The translations under genes were made by a program, and so were the position numbers. 8,849 nucleotides of DNA from Eggerthella sp. CAG:209 (lineage in GTDB: Bacteria > Actinomycetota > Coriobacteriia > Coriobacteriales > Eggerthellaceae): contig FR884626.1 in assembly GCA_000436075.1 (NCBI GenBank), forward strand, positions 29,760-38,608. Direction: 5' to 3'. The notes beneath the pieces were generated by a model. It ran no database searches. It was not told the origin of the DNA and worked only from the letters and a program-made list of their open reading frames with translations. This document shows, in pieces, positions 1 to 6,368 of the stretch. How positions within the stretch are numbered: position 1 is the first letter of the stretch; each line of letters begins with the position of its first letter.

Positions 1-1
1 G

Positions 2-565
2 GCATGCTGGTGGTATTTCGCCGCTCGCCATTCGCGCGAAGCTGCTAATGTTGGCTTGCTTCCAGCGCTTATCGGATCGTTCGGATTTGCGCCGCTTGCT
101 CCCTTTTCGGCTGGTTATTTGCTACGTCCTCGCGATGCGGCGGTAACCACGTTGTTTGCAGGCGTTCTTGCCCTAACGCTTTCAGGCTTGGGGTCGCATG
201 TTCTTTCGGGCTGGGATGCGTTTTCCTATGCCCTGGCTCCTCTTGCTGGCAGCGTCCAAGATTTGGTTGCCGCTTTGCTCGTGCTGCCTTCGACGTGGAT
301 AACCTTGGTGGCTTGGGTTGCTGCTGCCGCCGTTTCGTCGGCTTTGTGCGGTACGGGCAATCGTGCTTTCTGCACGTTGGGCATGATACTTGCCGGAGCG
401 CTTGAAGTAGGCGCCATTGTGGCTGGCTCGTTGGCCGATTCGGCTGGAACTACCTTGCTTGCCAACCCGCTTGGCTTAGTGCCGGTAATTGCCGCTTTGG
501 TGGTTGCCGTAGCGCTTACCTGCACCGCCGCCCCTTCGCGCGCTTTCGTTGGTGAAGGGGAGTAG
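2..565 (+). CDS. C-terminal part of a polytopic membrane protein (5' truncated by window edge)
   Basis: The reading frame is open from the first bases of the window to a TAG at 563-565, giving 187 residues with no start visible; a TTG at 56 is in frame but has no reason to be the start, so I treat this as the 3' end of a longer gene. The fragment is strongly hydrophobic with about five membrane segments (roughly fragment residues 17-41, 47-65, 87-115, 121-145 and 153-178) and a short polar tail ending in GEGE. A charged stretch (ARHSREAAN) precedes the first segment. I do not recognise a catalytic motif. It could be the membrane domain of a larger multidomain protein, but the upstream part is outside the window. 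The coding call is fairly secure; the function is unknown. Confidence 0.7.
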   Translation, partial: ACWWYFAARHSREAANVGLLPALIGSFGFAPLAPFSAGYLLRPRDAAVTTLFAGVLALTLSGLGSHVLSGWDAFSYALAPLAGSVQDLVAALLVLPSTWITLVAWVAAAAVSSALCGTGNRAFCTLGMILAGALEVGAIVAGSLADSAGTTLLANPLGLVPVIAALVVAVALTCTAAPSRAFVGEGE

Positions 566-569
566 TGGG

Positions 570-585
570 AGCGATCTCGCTTTTT
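570..585 (+). terminator. weak candidate terminator after the membrane protein gene
   Basis: AGCG and CGCT (570-573 and 578-581) pair around ATCT and run into five T (581-585), a few bases after the stop of the upstream gene. The stem is only four pairs, so this is a weak call; position and T run are the only support. Confidence 0.22.
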
Positions 586-711
586 CGATATGATGAGGGT
601 GGCTACAGCGCTTGGTATCTGCCCGTAGACGCGGTTTCTTCCGAGGCCGCGCCTGCTGTTGTGTTTAAACTGATATCGGCGAGAAGTTCAAACCCTGGGA
701 GGGCGGTTGCG

Positions 712-1347
712 ATGGCATACGATTTCAAGAAGGAATTCAAGGAGCTTTACAAGCCGTCGTCCAAACCGAGCATCCTGACCGTTCCGCCTATGAGCTATAT
801 CGCCGTGCGCGGCAAGGGCGACCCCAATACCGAGGGCGGCGAGTACCAGAGTTCCATACCGCTGCTCTACGGCGTGGCCTACACCATCAAGATGTCGAAG
901 AAGGGCTCGCGCGAAATCGAAGGCTATTTCGACTTTGTCGTGCCGCCGCTCGAGGGCTTCTGGTGGCAAGAGCGCACCAACGGCGAGATCGACTATGCGC
1001 GGAAGGACGACTTCAACTTCATCTCATGCATCCGCTTGCCTGATTTCGTCACCCGCGACGACTTCGAGTGGGCAGTTGCAGAAGCTGCCGCTAAAAAGAA
1101 GCTGGATTTCTCGGCGGTCGAGCTGCTCAGGGTCGACGAGGGCCTGTGCGTTCAATGCATACATACTGGACCCTACGACAGCGAGCCGGCGACCATAGAA
1201 GTCATGCGCGCATTTGCGGTGGAGCAGGGGTATGCGCCCGACTTCTCCGAAGCTCGCCTGCATCACGAGATTTACCTCTCCGACCCGCGCAAGTGCGCGC
1301 CGGAGAAGCTCAAGACCGTGGTTCGCCATCCCGTTAAGCCAATTTAG
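712..1347 (+). CDS. GyrI-like small-molecule-binding domain protein
   Basis: A 211-residue soluble protein of the stand-alone GyrI-like / AraC effector-binding (SOUL-like fold) group. Characteristic stretches are PPMSYIAVRGKGDPN (25-39), the VAYTIKMSKKG segment (55-65), YFDFVVPPLEGFWW (72-85), CVQCIHTGPYDSEPATI (146-162) and HHEIYLSDPRK (184-194). There is no DNA-binding domain, so it is not itself an AraC-type regulator. Proteins of this group bind small hydrophobic or cationic compounds, and some hydrolyse or sequester toxins; which applies here cannot be told. I chose the ATG at 712 because GGGAGGG at 697-703 sits 8 bases upstream and the family begins close to MAYDFKKEFK. The frame stays open back to a GTG at 565, but those 49 extra residues do not look like the family. 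It stands alone, with a 146-bp gap before it. Confidence 0.85.
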   Translation: MAYDFKKEFKELYKPSSKPSILTVPPMSYIAVRGKGDPNTEGGEYQSSIPLLYGVAYTIKMSKKGSREIEGYFDFVVPPLEGFWWQERTNGEIDYARKDDFNFISCIRLPDFVTRDDFEWAVAEAAAKKKLDFSAVELLRVDEGLCVQCIHTGPYDSEPATIEVMRAFAVEQGYAPDFSEARLHHEIYLSDPRKCAPEKLKTVVRHPVKPI

Positions 1348-1511
1348 CGAAACGAATCGCTCAGTGTGCTCAATGCTCTCGCTTTTGCGGCTTCGCATTT
1401 GCCGATTGGCGAGGATTGCGTAAGCTGCCGCACCTTCTGACAGAAACGCAAGCCTTCTGGTCGATGTCTCTCGAGATCGGCTCTTGGCTCCTTTTGTGTC
1501 GCGGAGTTGTG
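1348..1511. other. non-coding stretch between the GyrI-like gene and the ATPase remnant
   Basis: I see no convincing gene here on either strand. AGCGA/TCGCT (1346-1350 and 1357-1361) can form a 5-bp stem overlapping the preceding stop codon. TGCG-GCTT-CGCA (1386-1397) is followed by TTT and could serve as a weak terminator. Short minus-strand frames cross this stretch, but they have no ribosome site and match nothing I recognise. It may be decayed DNA belonging to the same lost gene as the downstream remnant. Confidence 0.4.
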
Positions 1512-1552
1512 ATGCTCCCAAAAGTGAAACTGAATTTGAGTTTTAGGAGCAT
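1512..1552. promoter_or_regulatory. 41-bp imperfect palindrome covering the ribosome site of the ATPase remnant
   Basis: ATGCTCC at 1512-1518 is the exact inverse of GGAGCAT at 1546-1552. Inside these arms AAAA pairs with TTTT, and further matched bases alternate with mismatches up to the centre (GTGAAACTGAATTTGAG). The right arm contains the AGGAG ribosome site (1545-1549) of the broken ATPase gene that begins with TTG at 1556. As DNA it could be a dimeric repressor operator; as RNA the left arm would pair with and hide the ribosome site. Both are inference; the symmetry itself is directly visible. Confidence 0.5.
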
Positions 1553-1555
1553 TTC

Positions 1556-1790
1556 TTGAAAGGCAACAGGTTAAAAAGCCGCGACAGATACCTCGAGGAG
1601 GCGATGCTTTTTTTTGCGATACCGACCTCATCAAGGTGATCGCAGGCGTGCGCAGGTGCGGCAAGTCGAGCCTTCTCGACCTCATCGGGATTGCCATTGA
1701 GTCCAAAGGGGTTGCCGGCCGCGGCTCCGTGGGCGTCAGCTTGGAAAACAACGGCACGGGCATATGGCGAGGCAGGGCGCCGCTCCTGCC
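1556..1790 (+). pseudogene. 5' remnant of a P-loop ATPase gene (GVRRCGKS type, DUF4143-like), frameshifted and truncated
   Basis: A TTG at 1556 has a good AGGAG six bases upstream and begins LKGNRLKSRDRYLEEAMLFF, which looks like the amino terminus of the abundant actinobacterial ATPases that start '..RYLxxL..F.DTDLIKVI.GVRRCGKS'. In this frame the code hits TGA soon after eight T at 1608-1615. The matching continuation, DTDLIKVIAGVRRCGKSSLL with a complete Walker A (GVRRCGKS, 1645-1668), is in another frame. One extra T would join the two exactly. After about SVGVSLENNGTGIW the similarity fades, and the frame then runs antisense into the phospholipase gene on the other strand, so at least 300 residues of a normal member are missing. 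It is therefore a relic rather than a gene that works through frameshifting. Homologues usually carry a C-terminal DUF4143 domain, absent here. Confidence 0.7.
1771..1790 (-). terminator. GC-rich hairpin just past the phospholipase stop
   Basis: GGCAGG (1771-1776) and CCTGCC (1785-1790) form a perfect 6-bp stem with an 8-base loop, 3 bp beyond the minus-strand stop codon at 1794. There is no T tract on either side, so if it acts on the phospholipase transcript it is not a classical intrinsic terminator. Position is the main support. Confidence 0.25.
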
Positions 1791-1793
1791 GCG

Positions 1794-2732
1794 CTATCGC
1801 TCTACTTGCTCCCCTGAAAAGTTCAGCCCCTGCGTAAGCTTGCGGGCCTGTTCCATGGTGAAGTTGCCGGAGACGATTTGGGGAATGTATTCGGTTGCCT
1901 GCTCAAGCGCCTGGTTGAACAGGTCCTGGAAGCTGGCGGTGCTCACCGTTTTTGTAAAGGGATTGATCCATGCAGCACGCTGATGGTTGTCGAATTCGCT
2001 GGCAGTCAGTTCAACGGCACGATGGCTCATGGCCTGCACGAACGAATGCTTGCGGAACTTGCGCTCGATATTACCCAGTGCGGTGCGTTTAATGCCGCGT
2101 GGCGAATGGAACACGTGCTGGATGCGACGGAATCCCAAAACGCTTTTCGTGAACAAATCAGGGCTTACCTCTTTGCCGTAGGCGTCGTGTACCGCCATGC
2201 TAACAAGGTAGGAAATGATGGCGAGCGTCTGCCTGTCGGCTTTCAGGATTTCCTTGTGTGGGCTGAACGAGGCAACGGTTTTACCCTCGCGGGTCCAGAG
2301 CACCATTTCATCCAAATCGCTTTCGATGATGGCATGCACTTCTGATCCGTCTTTGTCGCTTAGCCCGTCGATGCCGGCATCGCACAGAGCATACTGTTGC
2401 GCGTACACCAGAGGATGCTCAGCTCGGTCGAGCAAGTAGTGACAAAGAAATCCTGCGATATAGGCCTTCGCCAAAGGGTGAGCTGCTTCTGGCAGGTATA
2501 CCAGGCTTTGAGCGAGCGAGAACAGCAACGCGCTGGGATCGGTGTGATGCATCAGGTTTCCCAACTCGTGGTATTTGACGGTAGTGGGGTTCGCTACACA
2601 GTAAAACAGCGGGTCAGGCCCCTGGTTTCCCAGCAAAAAGGCATTGCGCTCGCGCTCATTGGAAACAACGTCGGCAGCCGCTTTAACAAGAGCTTCGCGA
2701 CCGAATTGGTCGTGAGTGATAATTGCTGGCAT
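1794..2732 (-). CDS. zinc-dependent phospholipase C-like protein
   Basis: A 312-residue protein that fits the bacterial zinc-dependent phospholipase C family (Zn_dep_PLPC). Family-like features are MPAIITHDQFG at the very start (His7), LGNQGPDPLFY (34-44, Asp40), HHTDP (62-66), and GFLCHYLLDRAEHPLVY (94-110), whose His98, Asp102 and His106 match the metal-binding helix. EVHAIIESDLDE (131-142) supplies His133 and Glu137. There is no signal peptide or membrane segment, so this is likely the cytoplasmic branch common in Firmicutes and Actinobacteria, whose substrate is unproven; secreted toxin-like activity should not be assumed. An ATG also lies at 2738, but CGAAGGG (2739-2745) abuts it. From the second ATG (2732) the spacing is a normal 6 bases and the protein starts as in homologues. 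The gene is divergent from the MFS transporter and stands alone. Confidence 0.82.
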   Translation of the reverse strand: MPAIITHDQFGREALVKAAADVVSNERERNAFLLGNQGPDPLFYCVANPTTVKYHELGNLMHHTDPSALLFSLAQSLVYLPEAAHPLAKAYIAGFLCHYLLDRAEHPLVYAQQYALCDAGIDGLSDKDGSEVHAIIESDLDEMVLWTREGKTVASFSPHKEILKADRQTLAIISYLVSMAVHDAYGKEVSPDLFTKSVLGFRRIQHVFHSPRGIKRTALGNIERKFRKHSFVQAMSHRAVELTASEFDNHQRAAWINPFTKTVSTASFQDLFNQALEQATEYIPQIVSGNFTMEQARKLTQGLNFSGEQVER

Positions 2733-2852
2733 ATGCATCCCTTCGTTTCTTTACGGATATTTTAGATATCCCATATGCATGCACCGTATACTGGTGTGCG
2801 TTTTATGATGCGTCCAAACGGGCGTGCGTTCAAGGACGAAAGGGTAACGATT
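2733..2852. promoter_or_regulatory. divergent intergenic region between phospholipase and MFS genes
   Basis: This 120-bp gap must hold promoters for both genes. GGATAT (2755-2760) and ATATCC (2766-2771) form a perfect inverted repeat with a 5-base centre. The 9-mer CATATGCAT occurs twice in direct orientation at 2730-2738 and 2772-2780; the first copy covers the phospholipase start codons. TATACT at 2787-2792 is a good plus-strand -10 box but lacks a good -35. GAAAGGG at 2838-2844 is the ribosome site of the transporter. On the minus strand I find only weak -10 candidates (TAAAAT inside the inverted repeat). Confidence 0.4.
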
Positions 2853-4085
2853 ATGGCGTTTGGGCTCACTAAAAAAGAGCTGAGCTGGGTTCTTTACGAT
2901 GTGGGCAATTCGGCCTTCGTCATGCTTTCCACGGCGCTGATTCCCGTGTATTTTGCCTCTATCGCTGACCCTGGTTCTTCGGTGGTGGTTGCTTGGGGCT
3001 ATGCGGAAACGGTGGCCTCGTTGGTTCTTGCCTTGCTTATGCCCGTGTTGGGCAGCCTTGCCGACTTGGCAGGCAACAAGAAGAAGTTCCTGGTTGGCTT
3101 TGCGGGCACCGGTGCTGTTGCCTGTGCTGCATTGGGCATTCCCGAACATGCGCTTGCTTTTTTGGTCGTATATGTAATTGCCGCCATTATGCTGAATGGC
3201 TCAATGGTGTTCTACGACGCCTTTTTGGTGGATGCCACTACCGAAGAGCGCTACGACAAGGTTTCTTCCCACGGCTACGCCTGGGGCTACATCGGTTCGT
3301 GCATCCCGTTCATAGCGTGTTTGGCGGTAGTTCTGGGAGGATCGAGCTTCGGCATCGATGCGAAGCTCGGCATGAAGATCGCGTTCATCATCACCGCAGT
3401 GTGGTGGGTGATTTTTACGGTGCCCGTCGCCAAGAACGTGAAGCAGTTGCACGGCAAAAAGCGCTCCGACCATGTGCTGCGCACCACTATTTCCGGCTTG
3501 AAGGGAACGGTGAAGAGCATCATGAAGGACAAGCGCCTGCTGTTCTTCATGCTGGCATTTTTCTTCTACATCGATGGCGTGCATACGGTGATCAAGATGT
3601 CCACCAGCTACGGCACCGATTTGGGTATCGATTCGACGCAGCTGGTGTTGGCGCTACTGGTAACCCAGTTTGTGGCGTTTCCTTCCGCAATCGCTTATGG
3701 CAACCTGGCGAAACGCTTTGGAACCAAGCGCATGCTGAAAGTGGGCGTACTTGCGTACTTCTTTATCGTGCTATTTGCGGCGTTCTTCTTGAAGAGCGCG
3801 GTGGAATTCTGGATCCTGGCAATTTGCGTTGGCCTGTTCCAAGGCGGTATCCAGGCGCTTTCGCGTTCAGAGTACGGCAAGCTCATTCCGAAGGAGCGCG
3901 CCAACGAGTACTACGGGTTCTTCGACATCTTTGGCAAGTATGCTGCTGTTATGGGCACCTTCTTGGTAAGCGCCTTTACCCAACTTACGGGAAGTTCTTC
4001 GCTGGGCGTGCTGTCTATTGCCCTGCTGTTCATTGTGGGATTCCTGTTCCTGCGCGCTATGCCGCCCATGTTGGGGGATAGTTAG
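2853..4085 (+). CDS. MFS transporter of the Atg22/UMF1 type
   Basis: A 410-residue integral membrane protein with about 12 hydrophobic helices. It matches the UMF1/Atg22-like branch of the major facilitator superfamily: YDVGNSAF (15-22, usually YDWANSAF), the loop GSLADLAGNKKK (67-78) as the MFS A-motif between helices 2 and 3, FYDAFLVD (120-127), the charged central loop around 194-228, the A-like loop NLAKRFGTKRML (284-295), and QGGIQALSRSEYG (330-342) followed by EYYGFFDIFGKYAAVMG (352-368). The substrate of bacterial members is mostly unknown; yeast Atg22 exports amino acids from the vacuole, so an amino-acid efflux role is only an analogy. The start at 2853 has GAAAGGG 8 bases upstream. 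ATGs at 2775, 2805 and 2808 are in frame, but the 26 extra residues they add are polar, unlike the family, and lie in the promoter region. It converges with the small gene ending at 4113. Confidence 0.88.
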   Translation: MAFGLTKKELSWVLYDVGNSAFVMLSTALIPVYFASIADPGSSVVVAWGYAETVASLVLALLMPVLGSLADLAGNKKKFLVGFAGTGAVACAALGIPEHALAFLVVYVIAAIMLNGSMVFYDAFLVDATTEERYDKVSSHGYAWGYIGSCIPFIACLAVVLGGSSFGIDAKLGMKIAFIITAVWWVIFTVPVAKNVKQLHGKKRSDHVLRTTISGLKGTVKSIMKDKRLLFFMLAFFFYIDGVHTVIKMSTSYGTDLGIDSTQLVLALLVTQFVAFPSAIAYGNLAKRFGTKRMLKVGVLAYFFIVLFAAFFLKSAVEFWILAICVGLFQGGIQALSRSEYGKLIPKERANEYYGFFDIFGKYAAVMGTFLVSAFTQLTGSSSLGVLSIALLFIVGFLFLRAMPPMLGDS

Positions 4086-4112
4086 AAAATCTTTCGGCGT
4101 TGGGCTGGGGCG

Positions 4113-4292
4113 CTATTCCTCGTCGAAAAACTCCGTATCGGTATCCTTCTCCCCGCGATCTTTGAAGGTTTTGCGCGTGCGGTATTCCAAAATGGCAGCA
4201 ATGATGGTGGTTAGAACCAGGCATGCCACAATAAGGCAGCCGATGCCTTCGATGGTTTCAAATAGGAAATGATAGAGCTCGGCGAAGTCCAT
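4113..4292 (-). CDS. small single-pass membrane protein, 59 residues
   Basis: Read on the minus strand from ATG at 4292 to TAG at 4113-4115, this encodes 59 residues: an acidic start (MDFAELYHFLFETIEG), one hydrophobic helix at about 17-35 (IGCLIVACLVLTTIIAAIL), a basic patch (EYRTRKTFKDRGEK) and an acidic end (FFDEE). The basic residues after the helix suggest the C-terminus is in the cytoplasm. GAGAGG on the minus strand (4298-4303) lies 5 bases before the ATG. The clean ribosome site, transmembrane helix flanked by charges and fit between two genes make it a real gene despite its size. I recall similar short proteins in other Eggerthellaceae (possibly the DUF6724 group), but cannot confirm this. 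Function unknown. It ends 27 bp from the convergent MFS gene. Confidence 0.75.
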   Translation of the reverse strand: MDFAELYHFLFETIEGIGCLIVACLVLTTIIAAILEYRTRKTFKDRGEKDTDTEFFDEE

Positions 4293-4423
4293 GGGTTCCT
4301 CTCACGGATTTGTTCATTGCGCGAACGGGTAAGCCGCCTGCGCGTGCTAGGTGAATAAGAGTATACTAGCGCTACTGTTTTCAAACGGAAACATACCGTA
4401 TAAAGCACGTCGAAAGGGCAGTC
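4293..4423. promoter_or_regulatory. divergent promoter region between the small membrane protein gene and serS
   Basis: Two candidate -10 boxes face serS: TATACT at 4362-4367 and TATAAA at 4399-4404; neither has a good -35 at 17 bases (TGCGCG and TGTTTT respectively). The first would leave a leader of about 50 bases, the second a very short one. AGTATACT (4360-4367) is self-complementary, so it can also offer a -10 box to the opposite gene. GTTTTC/GGAAAC (4377-4382 and 4387-4392) form an imperfect inverted repeat. GAAAGGG (4412-4418) is the serS ribosome site, 5 bases from ATG. No T-box leader is present; the gap is too short and no T-box core sequence is seen. Confidence 0.4.
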
Positions 4424-5725
4424 ATGCTAGACATTCGGTTCGTCCGCGAACATCTTGATGAAGTCGCTACTGCGATGCAGAATCGCAATCATACGTGGGA
4501 TTCTGCGCGCTTCCAGGAATTGGACGAGTCACGTCGTGCTTCAATTGCTAAGGAAGAAGAGCTTCAGGCAAAGCGCAACGCTATCTCCAAGTCCATCGGC
4601 AAGTTGATGGGTGAAGGCAAAAAGGAAGAAGCCGAGGCGGCAAAGGCTGAGGTTTCCGAGCTCAAGAATCAGATCGCTCAGTTCAGCGCCGAACGCGCTG
4701 CAGCCGACGAAGGTCTGCGCGATATGCTCATGTCCACGCCGAACATGCCGGCTGATTCCACTCCGGTTGGCAAGGACGAAGACGACAACCCCGAGGTTCG
4801 TCGCTGGGGCACCCCGCGCAACTTCGAGGCCGAAGGCTTCGAAATGAAGCCCCATTGGGATTTGGGCGCAGAGCTTGGCATCATCGACGCCGAGCGTGCT
4901 GTAAAGCTCGCAGGTAGCCGCTTTGTGCTGCTGGGCGGCTTGGGTGCTCGTCTTGAGCGTGCTCTCATCAACTTTATGGCCGACACGCATATTTCCCGTG
5001 GTTACAAGGAATGGTGGTGCCCGGCTATGGCCAATGCCACCACGCTTACCGGCACCGGCCAGCTTCCTAAGTTCGAAGACGACCTGTTCAAAACCCGCGA
5101 AGGCATGTACCTCATTCCTACGGCAGAGGTACAGCTCACCAATATCCATTCCGGCGAAGTGCTTGAGGCAAGTGAATTGCCCCTGAAGTACTGCGCCTTT
5201 ACGCCTTGCTTCCGCGAAGAGGCTGGTTCTGCTGGACGTGACACCCGCGGCCTTATCCGCGTACACCAGTTCGACAAGGTGGAAATGGTCAAGTACGCAA
5301 AGCCTGAAGAAAGCTACGACGATCTGGAGTCCATGGTTGCCGATGCCGAGAACATCCTGCAGCTTTTGGGCTTGCCTTATCGCGTAATCAGCCTTTGCAC
5401 CGGCGACATCGGATTCTCTGCCGCCAAGACCTACGATCTGGAAGTTTGGTTGCCTTCCTACAACGCCTACAAGGAAATTTCCTCCTGCTCCAACTGCGAG
5501 GATTTCCAGGCACGTCGCGCCAACATCAAGTATCGCGACCCTGAAAACTTCAAGGGTTCGCGTCTTGTGCACACGCTCAACGGCTCTGGCCTGGCGGTTG
5601 GCCGCACCATTGCTGCCGGTCTCGAGATGGCTGCCGTTATCGAGAACTACCAGCAGGCAGACGGCTCCATCAAGGTGCCCGATGTTCTGGTTCCCTACAT
5701 GGGCGGCATTGAGGTTATCTGCTAA
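4424..5725 (+). CDS. serS: seryl-tRNA synthetase
   Basis: A cytoplasmic class II aminoacyl-tRNA synthetase charging tRNA-Ser (and tRNA-Sec where present) with serine. The 433 residues match the usual bacterial length. The order is the N-terminal long coiled-coil arm (about 28-104, rich in Glu, Lys and Ala), which contacts the tRNA long variable arm; then the catalytic core with the serine-binding TAEVQL (233-238); motif 2 from FREEAGSAGRDTRG to IRVHQF (263-283); SSCSNCEDFQARR (353-365); and motif 3 NGSGLAVGRTIAAGLE (386-401), whose Arg anchors ATP. All key residues seem intact. ATG at 4424 follows GAAAGGG by 5 bases and MLDIRFVREH is the standard family start. It is followed after 16 bp by a membrane protein gene, probably in the same transcript. 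Confidence 0.98.
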   Translation: MLDIRFVREHLDEVATAMQNRNHTWDSARFQELDESRRASIAKEEELQAKRNAISKSIGKLMGEGKKEEAEAAKAEVSELKNQIAQFSAERAAADEGLRDMLMSTPNMPADSTPVGKDEDDNPEVRRWGTPRNFEAEGFEMKPHWDLGAELGIIDAERAVKLAGSRFVLLGGLGARLERALINFMADTHISRGYKEWWCPAMANATTLTGTGQLPKFEDDLFKTREGMYLIPTAEVQLTNIHSGEVLEASELPLKYCAFTPCFREEAGSAGRDTRGLIRVHQFDKVEMVKYAKPEESYDDLESMVADAENILQLLGLPYRVISLCTGDIGFSAAKTYDLEVWLPSYNAYKEISSCSNCEDFQARRANIKYRDPENFKGSRLVHTLNGSGLAVGRTIAAGLEMAAVIENYQQADGSIKVPDVLVPYMGGIEVIC

Positions 5726-5741
5726 AGGATAGCCCGAAGGC

Positions 5742-6368
5742 ATGGCAGAAAAGAACACAAGCAAGCGCCCCTCAGTGGTGGGGCGCAAAACGAAGGTCTC
5801 AAACGCTTCGGTGCCTAGCGCTTCTGCGGGCAAACCCGAAGGCTTGTTCCAGGATTCTTCGAAGGGCGCGGCACATCCCATGCCGCGTCCTTCTGTTCCC
5901 GAGGGCAAGAAGGCTAAGTCTTCCCTGAATGTGGAGACCGATTCGGTTTCCGAGAAGACGGGAACGCCTCGCATGAGCGTCAAGGCGAAGAGTCGCAAGC
6001 GCCGTCTTTCGCGACGCTTTGTAATAATTGCCTGTTCTGTTGTTGCGGTGCTGGCAATCGCCACGGGTTTGCTTTCGTGGAATCAGTGGCTGCGCTACGA
6101 CGATGCTGCCGACATTCAGGGAACGTGGGTTATCGACGGTAGCAGCGCAACCATCACCGTTACCGATTCCGAAATCAAGATGAGCGACGACGTCTCGTAT
6201 TCGTATTCTCTCGATACGTTCAACAAGACCATCAGCTTCTTGTTCGGAAAATACACGGGCTCGGGCTCGTATGCGTTTTCGCCTGAGCGCGACACGCTTG
6301 TTATCACCGAAGAAAACCCTGATAGCGAACAGGGGAAGGCCTCGACCAAATTGGTGAAGCAGCAATGA
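5742..6368 (+). CDS. membrane-anchored protein with extracytoplasmic beta-rich domain
   Basis: A 208-residue protein in three parts. Residues 1-92 are low complexity, rich in Ser, Lys, Pro and Gly and strongly basic just before the membrane (KAKSRKRRLSRR), typical of a disordered cytoplasmic tail. Residues 93-113 form one transmembrane helix (FVIIACSVVAVLAIATGLL). From 124 on, DIQGTWVIDG begins a short alternating-strand domain, with TITVTDSEIKM, SYSYSLD, SFLFGKYTGSGSYAF and DTLVITEEN, reminiscent of small lipocalin-like or DUF-type 'xxGtW' domains often found on membrane proteins of this class. I do not recognise a named family. The tail-in, domain-out topology follows the positive-inside rule. 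The start at 5742 has GAAGG only 1 base away and AAAGGA (5724-5729) 12 bases away; no other start is near. It probably shares the serS transcript and overlaps the next gene by ATGA. Confidence 0.8.
   Translation: MAEKNTSKRPSVVGRKTKVSNASVPSASAGKPEGLFQDSSKGAAHPMPRPSVPEGKKAKSSLNVETDSVSEKTGTPRMSVKAKSRKRRLSRRFVIIACSVVAVLAIATGLLSWNQWLRYDDAADIQGTWVIDGSSATITVTDSEIKMSDDVSYSYSLDTFNKTISFLFGKYTGSGSYAFSPERDTLVITEENPDSEQGKASTKLVKQQ

Noticed and set aside
565..711. GTG at 565 as start of the GyrI-like protein, overlapping the upstream stop
   Set aside because: The ATG at 712 has a good ribosome site and the family starts there; the 49 extra residues do not resemble the family and sit over a likely promoter.
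1670..1983. Continuation of the ATPase Walker A frame as a 115-residue protein
   Set aside because: From about 1790 on it is antisense to the phospholipase gene and no longer resembles an ATPase.
2775..2852. Earlier ATGs (2775, 2805, 2808) for the MFS transporter
   Set aside because: Extra residues are polar, have no ribosome site, and cover promoter-like DNA; the ATG at 2853 has GAAAGGG at 8 bases.
2993..4081. 362-codon plus-strand frame inside the transporter gene
   Set aside because: Cys/Arg/His-rich nonsense composition, out of frame with a clear MFS protein.
4293..4423. T-box or other tRNA-sensing leader before serS
   Set aside because: Too short and no T-box core or specifier stem is visible.
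4541..6064. Long open frame (507 codons) on the minus strand opposite serS
   Set aside because: It is a mirror of the serS codon pattern and crosses into the next gene; its translation has no family features, and serS is unmistakable on the other strand.
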